Source: Polytrichum commune
Taxonomy: Eukaryota > Streptophyta > Polytrichopsida > Polytrichales > Polytrichaceae
Reading direction: 5' to 3'
Length of the DNA stretch: 64,000 nucleotides
Assembly (NCBI GenBank): GCA_950295325.1
Contig: OX485805.1
Span: 55,578,758-55,642,757 of the forward strand
Shown here: positions 1-11,600 of the stretch, in pieces
Position numbering within the stretch: the first letter of the stretch is position 1
Layout: each line of letters begins with the position of its first letter
Translations under genes and position numbers: made by a program
Notes under the pieces: model-generated
The model's input: only the letters and a program-made list of their open reading frames with translations
What the model was told of the DNA's origin: nothing
Database searches by the model: none

Positions 1-378
1 AACGCATGAAATTTTGAGGGATGCTTTGTTCTTAGGTTTCCTAGTTGTGATACAAATTTCAAGTCATTCCGAGTAGATGAGAAGGAGATATATCATTCTG
101 AAGTGTTTTCAAGAGTTGCAGACTAAAAAGGCCATAACGTTTTGGAAAAAAATGAAAATAGTTTGAAATTTCAGGGGGTCATAAACAATTAGTTTTTGTG
201 ATTGCTCCCAAAATTTGAAGTTCTTTGGAGCCTGTGAGAGGAAGTTATGACATTCTGAAATCTGGGTAGACTGACACACTAAAATGGTCATAACTGTCGG
301 ACAGAAAATGGGATAGGCTCACAAATTGGTGAGATGTTTTTTGCTTTGTCTCCCTAGTTACAGATAAAATTTAAGGAC
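1..378. repeat. Dispersed repeat shared with 41608-41985
   Basis: Close match, same orientation, to 41608-41985 (for example tgaaattttgagggatg, cataactgtcggacagaaaa and gttttttgctttgtctccc). It consists of short degenerate modules of cataact..tggacagaaa type. It is probably the LTR or untranslated part of a retrotransposon family; no coding domain is present. Confidence 0.6.
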
Positions 379-2040
379 AATAAGTAACAAGTATTAATCA
401 ATACTTAAACTTGTGTAATTCATGGAATGAATAAGCGAGAACTCATGTAGTAGTGTGGAGTCGACGGCAAGGACTCGCTTCACAAGAGGGATATCTTTGA
501 AGGCATGCGTGGCCAAAGCGGCTGGGTGGACTTTAGAGAAGTACAAGGATGTGACATTACCCGAGATTAAGGAGTGTAAGAAGACATAGTATAGACTTGG
601 CTAAGTTGTGTATATTCCAACGATAGATTGGAATCATACATTGTGTTACAAAGAGAGAAATCTCTACATGTCATTATAAACTTCTCCATTCGGGCTAGGA
701 CGAAATTGAAGGGTGGAGGCTTTTTGGTGACAGTCCTTAAGCCTATTTTGTGTGGTTAAGTAGAAGCTAAGTGATATTAGGGAGTGTTGTGGTTAAGTGA
801 GTAGTGGTTGATGAAGCAAGAGGAAGGTCATTGGATTTAAATGTTTGAATTAGAACAGGCTCTTGTTGGTTTAGGAGTTGAGGGCTTAGTGGATAAGATA
901 AGAGCCTATTAAGAAGGAGAGGATCAAGGAGCTTGTGGGCTTGGGGTGTGCCCACCTCTCTCCTCCCTTCTCCTCTTATCTCCCCCTCTCTCAATTTTCT
1001 TCTCTCTTTTTGGTTCTTCATTTCTTCACTCTCTCCTTAAGGGGGTGGGAGTTTGTGAGAGTGTGTGTGTGTGGTGGTGTGTGCTTGATGTAGTGTGGTA
1101 GAGAATGTAGTTGAGTAGAGAAAGCTTAGAAAAGTTTAGTTAATTAAAGAAGGCTTAGAAAAGTTTAATTGATTAAAGGGTACTTAGAAGATTTAGTTAA
1201 TTAAAGGGCACCTAGACAATTAGTTTATTAAGTCTAGGACGGAGTTTAGTGGTTGCAGCAGCTGGATTAAGCTTGGGACGAGGTTCAACTGGTGGCAGCA
1301 GCTGGATTAAGCCTGGGACGAGGTTCAACTGGTGGCAGCAACTGGATTAATCCCAGGACAGAGTTCTACTGGTGGCAGCAACTGGGTTAATCCCAGGACA
1401 GAGTTTAGTGGGGCAGCAGCTGGATTAATCCCAGGACAGAGTTTAGTGGTTGCAGCAACTGGATGAAGCCTGGGACGGAGTTTAGCTGTGGCAACAACCT
1501 GAATTAATGAGCCGAGGTGGTAACTATACTATGGAGCAGCTAGACTAAGGGGTAGTTAGGATGATGGGGTAGCTAGGTAGTTAGCTATTCGCGTAACCAA
1601 GGTTGTAATCGTGTGGGAGAATTGATAGAGAGTGAGAAAGTAGTACCACTAGAGAATAGCGTTTTTTAACGCTTGTATCCTCTCTATGGAATAAACTAAG
1701 TGCACAAGTTGATGGAAAGTGTGAAGGAGTCTCGCGATGGCGAGACAAGAAAAATCAAGACTAAAAGAGCAAGAGGAATATCCTTAAGGGCATGTGTAGC
1801 CAAGGCCGCGGGTTGGACCCTTGAGAAGGCCAATGCCCTACCTATTCAAGAGGTTAACATTAATAAAACATCATGACTTTAAGTAAGGTGTGAGCTCATT
1901 GAGATGGAAGTTACATCTCATGTTATCATGAGTTGTGGTATAACACATGTGATTCTCAAAACCATCACCCGGACTAGGACGCTTAAGGGTGGTGGGTTTG
2001 GCCTCACATCCCAGTTTGAGCTACACTAATACTGTATTTA
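379..2040. repeat. LTR-like repeat region with a 40 bp minisatellite
   Basis: Modules such as cgggctaggacgaaattgaagggtgg and ttttggtgacag occur near 690 and 1970 and again near 41325 and 42150. Blocks at 760-1000 resemble 40850-41060, which includes a TATA-like ctatataatccctc. This layout suggests degenerate LTR retrotransposon ends. Frames here (such as 767-1021) are not supported as genes. Confidence 0.45.
1228..1500. repeat. Minisatellite with a 40 bp unit, about six copies
   Basis: The unit gcagcagctggattaagcct, then gggacgaggttcaactggtg repeats with substitutions (gcagcaactggattaatccc, aggacagagtttagtgg and similar). The period is 40 bp, shorter in one unit. It lies within the LTR-like region. 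Confidence 0.8.
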
Positions 2041-2388
2041 ATGTCACCAATTTGTTTATCTTGCTCAACTCTAATTGTAAACCGCCTGTGTAGTGTCACT
2101 GATACCAAATTTAAATCTAACATTATTTGTCAGTCCTTGTAAAAACATTTGCACATTATACATTTACAATGTTGCAATTTCTGTCACTTTCTAAGTGATT
2201 TTTTAATCCAAAATCCAATCATAGATGACAACATCTTATTACAAAGTGTTAGGATGCATAATATATCAACTTTTGTTTCAATGTTTGGCATGGACTTCGT
2301 TTATATTTCAAATATCCATGACATTAATTGTAAACTAATGCATAGGTAGTGTCATTATAAATTTACCACAATGATATAATTATCATAT

Positions 2389-2413
2389 GACACTAAATAT
2401 AATATTTAGTGTC
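2389..2413. repeat. Perfect 25 bp palindrome made of MITE-end motif
   Basis: Arms gacactaaatat and atatttagtgtc flank a single central base. The motif resembles the termini of the MITE at 36917-37482. It may be the right end of an older relative; similar end motifs recur at 21973-22010. Confidence 0.5.
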
Positions 2414-3849
2414 TCTCTCTCTAAAACCTTAGCTTATCTCAAGATTACTTATCAAGCTAAAATGAAGACCACCTTTCACAATAGGGTTGGCTTATCCTAA
2501 GTGAAACCCTAAGCACTAGCCTTATAATATGTATTACTCGACAATTCAACTATCACATGTTGATGATTACATGGTACATTAAATAGTCTTATTTATTGGA
2601 TATTAATAGGACTAGAGATAAGAATACACAAGCATATAGACATACACAAAGACATATGAACACTACTTGGAATGAGATCTCATGCTCTCCTGCTTTATCT
2701 TTTATTGCTTTTCATTTTTTCATTAGTTCATACAAACAACATGGGATAACTCTTATCCCTCTTCGGACTAGCATTATAACCTTATTCTAACCTTATTCTT
2801 TCTCATGCCTCTTCCATTATATTTTTTATTAACTACGAGTAATCTAATGCTCTACCTTTTACACTATTAGTGTGGAAGTAAATAACGTGGGCCACACTAG
2901 TTTTCTATTCAAGGTGGAATGAATGTGGGTCCAAGACTACATGGGTTTGCTTGACCCTTATTGAAGACTACCGCCCAACACATCAAAATATCCATAGGAC
3001 GAAAATAAAATAAAATAATGACCTTTGTTAATTTCCTAGGATTTAGGGTGACCATTATAAAATGAAGCAACAAGTAAACCAACAAACAAAGTGCCTAGTT
3101 ACCAACACTTTAAGTTATTGCACAAATATATGGCTATGTGGTTGATATTCAATACATATATCATATTACCCTTTGGGCTAAGCATTGGTATAAAGAAAAA
3201 AATAGCCTCAATTGAATATTTGATGAATATTCATATTCAAAATCACTAGTGTCCTTAAATCGATTCCTAGGTCCCGTGTATGACAATCCACACAAGATTG
3301 CCTAAGCACCAACACAACATGACCATGCTAAACCCATGCTATATCCAAGCCCAACATGGCCATGTCCATGATCCCACTTGGTTCAGTTGTTGAACCTCCA
3401 CCTTACATCTCATGTAATGACCCTCTTGTTGCCCATAATTGACCCCTTGGTTTTGTGGGCTTGAAGCCCCCCTCCCCCCATGAATAGAATGGCTAGAGTA
3501 GGTTGAATACTACCCTAAATTTTCATACTTGTAATTAGTTTAAAGATTGTGTTTGATTGTCTTGTTGCATTTTCCATTTATGTTATATATTCTTGGAATG
3601 ATTTGGTTCATGTTGTTGTAGTTGCATGTTGTGTCTTTTTATAGTGTTACACTTATATAGTCTTGCAATGGTGTATATGAATCATATCTTTTGGTTGCCC
3701 ATTTTTTTGTGCCACTCTTTCTAATGCGTGTACTTTTGAATTATTATTATTTGAATAAATGGATATAGACCACCAACAAATGCAATAGGATTGGCAATAT
3801 AACTAATGATAGAGAATTAATTTATTATTAGGGGATTTTAAAATCATGT

Positions 3850-3935
3850 TGTGGAGGTAAATAGCCCTCACACAAATAGCCCTAAACCACATGTGGTGCA
3901 CAAAATTCCTATAAAGTGACCTACCCTATACCATT
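3850..3935. repeat. Fragment of the hAT-like element family
   Basis: The stretch ggaggtaaatagccct ... aaaccacatgtggtgcacaa ... aagtgacctaccc resembles the right terminal part of the element at 44387-45062. No left end or target duplication is recognisable, so it is a truncated copy. Confidence 0.4.
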
Positions 3936-4311
3936 TCATTGAATATCAGTGTTGAGTAACTTAAAACTTTAGAACGTAAGATTATGTTTTGAGAGTTATG
4001 GTGAGAGTTTGTGGTAAGCACTCATGGAGTATTAAACAATTGTCATAATGGTTGGTTTTACCAAATAGATCTTATAGGTGTGGACTTTCTAACCATCTTG
4101 GAATTGACCAAACCATTTTTTTGATATATACTCTACAAAGATCATGGGTTGTTGAGATTGGTTCTCTCTGCCACTACAAAATAGACTTTGAGTATCCAAA
4201 TCTACTACATTGATAAATTTGAAAACTTAATTTACATTGTACATGCAAAGAACCATTGTCAACAACACACAATAGTTGTTGTGATAGCACATGCTCTAGA
4301 TATTTATTTCT

Positions 4312-4622
4312 CTCGGGGGGTTCACTGGCGAAAATCGTAGAACAACGTGCGATAAAAAATAGGGTCTAATATGTTCATACATATATATAAAACCTACATA
4401 TAATATAATATAATGTAATGTAAACCTACATATAATATAGGGGGTTTTTAAATAGTGAAAAAGGATTACATGTAAAATACCATCACATGTAAAATACCAT
4501 CACACTTTTATTTTGAAAAATACCATACCTTATAATCTTTTCTGCAAGGTAAAATAGCCCCCCAATAAATAGGTCCCAAACGCACGTGTATGCAAAATAT
4601 AAGAGGGAGTGAACCCCCCAAG
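4312..4622. mobile_element. hAT-like MITE related to the 44.4 kb and 62.1 kb elements
   Basis: Termini are CTCGGGGGGTTCACT and, inverted, CTTGGGGGGTTCACT. The flanks TTATTTCT and TAATTTCA match at 6 of 8 positions, an old 8 bp duplication. Its right part (aggtaaaatagcccc ... cgcacgtgtatgcaaaa) resembles the right end of the 44387-45062 element. It lies just past the 3' limit of the duplicated kinase locus. Confidence 0.6.
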
Positions 4623-5294
4623 TAATTTCAATCGTAAGACTAGTGCTTTAAAAATAAACCTTTAGTCAAAAAATATAAGGAACTAGTTTAAGAATATATT
4701 CTCATGACGTAGTAATTAACGATAGAATTTCTTAACGAGTAAGCACAAATGAAAAACCTCTCTCATTTTGAGCTACAACCATCTTTTAGTGGTGGACCTC
4801 TATAATCTTTCATCATACATTAAGACCAATAACTCAAGGAATTAAAGTCATATCAAAATTATATTTTTAATCACAATAACAAGCACCTATAATCAAGAGT
4901 GTCATGCTCCAGTGTTATATTCAAAGAGGCCAGTTTTGGTTAGTTGTCCAACCAAGACCAAACTCTGGATCCTATTAAAGACCAACTCACATCAACAATA
5001 ACTTGCAACAGGAGTGCACTTGAAAATTGAGTTACCATCACCTTATGTGTTCGGTTCATGTTGCTTGTTGTACTTTAGCTCATTTTAGAGACCAATTCAC
5101 ATCAACAATTGCTTGTAATTGGACTCCACTTGAAGAGTGAGTTACCAACACCATATGTGTCCGATTCATGTTGGTTGCCCAAACTTTGGCTCATTTCATG
5201 CACCACTTCAGGTCTCTTCCCACATGGCATAGCCAGTAAAATGAGATCACAAGTTTTAGACATACTTAACAATGTTCCTTGATTGGATGGAAAA
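4623..5294. other. 3' flank of kinase copy 1
   Basis: From about 4737 onward this matches 50197-50648 downstream of copy 2, so it is the shared 3' flank and probably includes the 3' untranslated region. An internal direct repeat (aattcacatcaaca..., ccacttgaagagtgagttaccaacacc) lies at 4980-5170. Confidence 0.6.
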
Positions 5295-5633
5295 TCAAGG
5301 CATGTTGGACAACAAGGAACTATCTTCTTCCTCCGCTACTTTGACTACATGTGAACTAAATGTCGTGGTATTTGGAGTAGACGAGGAAAATGATGCACTT
5401 GCACTTTCTGCAACCATCCTTACACTTTCAGCTACTATGCAAACATTTTCTACTTGTTTGTTGTCTAGCAACATAGCTACTACACTAGACATTTTAGGAC
5501 GGTTTGCAGGCATAGTTTGTACACACAAGAGTCCAATTTTTATCACTTGTACAATCTCTTCCATCATATTCTCTGACATCATGTTTGGATCCACGAGATG
5601 CCATAGCTCGTTTGATTGGTACACCTTCCATGC
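5295..5633 (-). CDS. LRR-RLK copy 1, exon 20: kinase C-lobe end and tail
   Basis: Encodes [39 protein letters not shown] (subdomain XI Arg) and a Ser/Thr-rich acidic tail ending SSLLSNMP and a stop. The acceptor is TGTACAG; translation upstream of it is intronic. The tail carries many Ser and Thr that could be phosphorylated. The opposite strand is also open across this exon (5272-5664) and is treated as a shadow. Confidence 0.86.
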   Translation of the reverse strand, partial: AWKVYQSNELWHLVDPNMMSENMMEEIVQVIKIGLLCVQTMPANRPKMSSVVAMLLDNKQVENVCIVAESVRMVAESASASFSSSTPNTTTFSSHVVKVAEEEDSSLLSNMP

Positions 5634-8600
5634 CTGTACACAGGTTCCAACTATTAAAAAATGATGCTTCAAAAATCAACAATTGTTGTAACTCATAAAT
5701 GCTAGACATTAAATAAATTAAATATTTGGAACCTTAAAAAAACCATATCTAATGTGAATTCAATCATCTTGTCCTTGACTTTGTGATTATACAACCTCAA
5801 ATCCACCAAGTATATGAAGCTAGTAAAATATGAAGAGTCTCTCACATCTTTTACTGACATCAAATCTCATGAACTCATGTCCAAGTTACAACAATGTTGG
5901 ACATGACCATTCCAATGATATACTATGTTCATTTTAAGTTCAAGTATATTTGTGCACTTAGTCGCAATATTTATGGTAGTAAGACATCCTCACCCCACGA
6001 ATTCCAACTGTATTATATTTCCTTCAAAAAAATAAAAGAAGCATGGTTTATATCTCATCATTTTCAAAGCTTTTTTATAAAGGACAATGTGGAATTGTTT
6101 TGACATGAAATTGGTTGTTAATTGAGAATAAGAGCATATAAGGGTGCAAGCATGGTAAAGTATACTAAAAAAGAGCTCCGGTATCTTAAAACCATAATTT
6201 TTTGGTCAAATGCCTAAAAATAGCACCAAAATGTTGTGTATATTAAATTTTTTTAATGTTGACCTCTATTGTTGTATTCAATACTCAAATGTAGAATACC
6301 AAAATTGACGTCTTCAAAACTTATCATTAGAATAATGTTCAAAAATGAATAAGTAAGACTTTGTAAATAAATGTAGATTTCTCACAAAAATAAAGCGAAA
6401 ATAAGCTGATAAATATGAACATTGTAGGCTACCTACAAAATTAAATGGTTGAAGAAATTAGATTATTTCAAGATCGAAACCACATGGACCTGGTCATAAT
6501 CCATTAGAGAGAAAAATAACAATTGTGTCCACAAATTTGGAAACAAAGACTCCATTTAGCTGAAGTTGTTTCTGGAGTCGTCCTCATGATTGTACACATA
6601 CACACATATATAAGTCACATACAAAATTTGGCGATACCCCATGTTATAAGAGACAAGGAAATTGATTCATACCCATTGTAGTAAAATTTGTTGCTCAGGA
6701 GGCTTCTCAAAATCCATATTTTTCCTTCCGCTTATGATCTCGAGAATCATAATGCCAAAACTATAGACATCAATTGCCGTTGAAATGTGACCAAAGCTTG
6801 CATATTCCGGCGATAAATATCCTCTTTTATCACAACAACAAATAAACAAAAAAAAAAAATCCACATGATAGTCATTTGGAGCAATTTGGAGTGCCTAATT
6901 CAAAAATCAACATCTTTTTGTTCACTTTGCACAATAAAGTAAAGACTAACATGTATTTGAAACTAGATTTGTTTGTACAAGTGAATTACACAATACATTA
7001 GCAAAATATGTCATGTTTTTGCGTACCTTGGTACTTGAAGTGTCTCTATGTCTGAACTAAACATTGCATATTTGATATATTTTAATACTTCCAAAAACAG
7101 ATTGTATAAATGAGCTAAAGATTTCAATAGAGCACAGTGAAGATTGTAATGTAGGCATTTAAACCTCATATTATAATGTAAATTCTTCATATTATCAATT
7201 ATAATTCTCTTATTTGTATTCAAGTAGAACCTTTGATGATATATCCAACAAGTGATGCAACATACATCAAGATACGTAAAAAAAAATGTCATGAAATGAA
7301 AGCACTCGATATGAAGATGTACCTTGTTCCGATAATGGCACCAGTGTAATGAGTTTGCCCTTCATCCAACTCTGGAAAAAGAAATGCCAAACCAAAATCC
7401 GCAATCTTTGGGTTCAAGTTCTTATCAAGAAGAATATTGGGTGCCTTGATATCCCGGTGAATGATTGGCGGTTGAACTTCTTCATGAAGGTAGGCAAGTC
7501 CTCGAGCAATGCCTAATATGATGTTCAAACGTGTAGTCCATTCCAATTCTAGGTCATCCCCACTAGCATCTGCACCACAAACAATTTTGAGCCTTAACTT
7601 GAAACATGAAGGATGGCATGTTCTATATGATGAATATTAGAACCATTCTTCTCCTTAAAGAATTAAAAATGCATGGACATATTTGGCCATACTACTACCA
7701 ACCTTACATGGGAGGACTCTCTAAATTTTCTACATTTTTTACAACAATATTTTGTAATTTGGTGAGTATGAAAGAAACATTCACTCTTTCATACAGAATA
7801 TGATATCGAGTAGTTTCGTTATACATCTCACTACACTCCCTATATCATCATTCAATATGAATTGCATTGTTCAAGCCTATGTCATATTTTGTACAATCCA
7901 TCATTGAAACAAATGTCTAATTTTACTTCATCGATGAGATTAGAACCATAAAGAAGAATACAAATAACGTTATGCGTGACAATGAGCTATGATTTAAATG
8001 CCATGTTATGTAATCCATGTCAAATATACATAAACTCCGTGCTCCTTATTTATTTGTTCATGTATGCTCCAATATAAAGAATCCAATTATTTTTGTTTGT
8101 ATTGAATGTAATGGGACCCAATCATGATGTTGTAAACAAAAACAAGGATCAAATGCTTAAAGACATATGTGTACAACATGTCAAGGCACATTAGAAGACT
8201 CTTGGGCTTTTATAAGTTAAAGGTAGCAATTGAAACAAAGAGTGAAGAATACCCCATAGTGCTTGTGCAAGATTCTTGTTCTCCACATATTCGTATACCA
8301 AGATTCGTTGATCACCACTTAAACAACAACCCTTTAGTTTGATCAAGTTGCGATGCCTCACACCCGAGATGATCACAACTTCATTCAAAAAATCTGAGAG
8401 CACCAACTTTGACACTTTTAATTGCTTCACAGCTACATGTGTGTTGTCCACTAGTGTTCCCTACAAAAACCATTCAAAAAGTTATGAATAGAAAACATCA
8501 CATCCGTAAATATCAAACAAACTCTACTTAGTATTATCATGCCACGAGACAAAACACACACCACAATTGGAAGACAACAAACCATTCCTAGATCCAATAA

Positions 8601-11600
8601 TTCCCCACTCGATCTCCCTAGAAAACTACCACATTGTTTCAAGTACCTTATACACCACACCAAATCCACCTTCTCCAAGTTTGTTGTCAGGATGAAAGTC
8701 ACGAGTTGCAATTCTTAACTCATTATAAGAATATATTCTTGGCTTAACTTCCTGCTTTGCTAATTCTGTAGTCACATCACCATTTGTTGATGTTAAGGAT
8801 GATCTTAAATGACATAGAATACATCATTTTGATAACAAATCTTTATATTTGTGAATATAATGGTAAAGTCTCCTTTTATTAACTTTCATTAAATTCAATG
8901 CAAACAATCACAAACAACTAGCAAGTAGGATCATAATTAAACTACAAGATAATGTGTCCATATCTGATTACCATAATCACTATGTTCAACATAAGCAATG
9001 AAAGAAGTAGGATCCAATTTAGTGCAAAACTCACCTTGTTCGATTTCACGATATGACATGTTCTTCATATATAATCTTCCAATGATCACAGAGAAAGTAA
9101 CAATAACAACAAAAAAAATGCTTGCTACCGTAGAGAGTATAATCGCCAAAATATTCCTTTGATTTTCAACTGCAAATGTTTTTTGGAAGAAGCTCCACAT
9201 TATTAGGTATACATTACAAACATGAATATAACATTTAGCATTATCACATTTCACAACAATATAGGTGTCAAAGTTGCCTTCATTGAGTCATATGAAACAA
9301 ATCCATAATTATCTAGACTAGCTTTTCTCTATAAATTTGCATAATTTTGTGAATGGTGGCTTTCAAGAACCCATCACACAACGACTATATCTCCAAGATT
9401 GCGAGAGATAAATGTATTACTTGGATCAAGGGGAAGTAGTGGAGAAGAACCATTAAAACGACAAACGCTTCTTTTAAGAGCTGAGTCAATTCTATTGCAA
9501 TATGGATTGCCTCCTAACCTGGAAACAAACCACATACTATTAACTCAAAAACGTCTACTTAAATCTTCATATTACAACACAAAACCAATCTGAATTATCT
9601 AGTCCTTTTTTTCTAAGGGTTTCACCCATTAAAAAATATCCTTGAAATCTCTACAAACTACCATTCTAGGGGTTGTCAAATATTGCATCATTACAGAGTC
9701 TTGGTGCTTAGAGGTGATCTAAAGGCTACCATCCTAATGTTGGTTACAGGTTGGCCACATGAGTTTGAGAAAGCATCGGTTCAATTTGAAGACTTTAAGA
9801 CTTAAGGTCAATCGTCAGTCATTTTCATTCTATAGAATACATTTCAAACTACTAAAGAACACCTGAAAGAAATCAACATGTAACTGGTTGAAATTGGAAA
9901 CATTAATACCTTGATGGATTTTGTCTAAAAGTTTTTCATTCACTTGCTGCCAGCTCAATGGAAAGGTTGACATTTTTTAATTAATACATTCAAGGCAACT
10001 GTGTTACTTATTGATTCCCTCAGTTAGGTTCATTTCTCGGGGGGGGGGGGGTAGTCATTGGTTGGAGTAGCAATATACGTGGGAACAAATGATAGGGTAT
10101 TTTAAAAACAAGAGGGCTAAAAATTATAAATGGACTTAAGAGTAATATAGGGTATCAAAAATGGCATTGGACATCTTTAAAGTACTATAGGGTATGGAAT
10201 AATAGGTAATTTGGAATTATAAGTAATGCAAGCCATTTTTCTATTAACCCAAAGTAGAAATTTACATAATGATAGCATGTGAAAAAAGAAGAGAATTGAA
10301 AGTAATACCCCCCTATAAAATAGTGGTTGTTCGCACCTATATCCTTAACTTTTTAACACACTGCCCCCCCCGAGGTTCATTTGGTCCCTAAGTTTCCAAA
10401 TGTTTGGATGATTGAGGGGATCAATTCCATGTGTCTTGTTAATGAATGGACCTCCAAGGGAAAAGAGACTAGTAATTGACTCTATTGATGCCACAATTTG
10501 AATTATGAGACCACTTCATTTTCACATGGTCCTAAATCCACACGGAATCTTAAAATGGGTTTTTAAGAGACTTGCACAAACTTTAAGAAGTTGTGATCTA
10601 TTTTACTGGTGAACACATTGAACAAGCACAAACAAAGTACTTCCCCCAAGGGCAAGCCTACCTCCCTCAAGGGCAAGCCTACAGATTCCTATATGGTTGA
10701 TTGTTCATTTTTAGATGGCTTTGGATTTTTGTTGATTTGTTCATTTTACTCAATTAGAATATTCAAAAGTATGTATCCCCAAAACTTCTCTAGAAGAATC
10801 GGTAGAAACTCGAAATTGATCTCTAATATATTTATCTATGTAGTCCACTCCAAGGAGAATATTGTGAATGACAAAAACTAGAATGTAGATTCCATCCTTA
10901 ATAGATAATCTCATAGTTAAATTCATCACTTAAGCAAGGTCATGAATGTTGGGATAAGCTCCAACCATACCATTGTTGGGATTGCTCTATTGTGATACAT
11001 TCTTCATGCTACAATAAGTCATATCATTAACCAACTCCTTGGTTGGGTTTTGTGGGACCAAGTTTAGAATGAGCACAATCCTCCTTTGATTTTGAGATTC
11101 CCGTTTATGGGGAGCAGTCATGAACCATCATCTAGCTGCCATAACATTATTAAAGAGTGTGGGTTCGTTCATGTGGGCCTTGAGAATATATCCATGAAAT
11201 GTCGTGGCTAGTGTATATTCAGTCTAGTTTAGACATTTCATGGTTATATTCTCATGGCCCACAGGAATGAACGCACATTGCTTAATAATGTTATGTGCCT
11301 AGTAATGTTATGGTACATGCATAACTTTTTTATTATGCAATCTACTAGTACAAGATACTCTCCACATATAACATGTTTTAATTCATAAACTCATCAATGG
11401 AATACAAACAACTAAGTGTGCACTTACCAAAGCACTGGATTGGAACCCACAATATCGGACTCTGACAATGGGCCTGATGATGCATATTGGACCGTAGAGA
11501 TATCATTTCTCACTAATGATATAGTTGAAAAATTAAAGATCGAGGGGGAGATGACTGGAAGAGTCAATGAAGTGAAACGGTTGTTATCAAACCATCTGCA

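Larger units (their letters stand above)
2041..4311. other. Intergenic, AT-rich, no gene seen
   Basis: Apart from the palindrome at 2389-2413 and the element fragment at 3850-3935, nothing is recognisable. Frames are short and compositional. Confidence 0.6.

Noticed and set aside
767-1021. 84-codon minus frame with a Pro/Leu-rich end
   Set aside because: Lies in LTR-like repeat sequence with a ctctc-rich tract; no motif, and the related block at 40.85-41.06 kb does not keep the frame.
5272-5664. Forward 130-codon frame across the last kinase exon, mirrored by 50638-51048 in copy 2
   Set aside because: It is exactly antisense to the conserved kinase C-terminal exon in both genes. Its conservation follows from that of the kinase, and it shows no domain of its own.
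8451-8711. Minus-strand 86-codon frame between kinase exons 16 and 17
   Set aside because: It reads intron plus part of exon 16 in a wrong frame; the spliced kinase explains the region.
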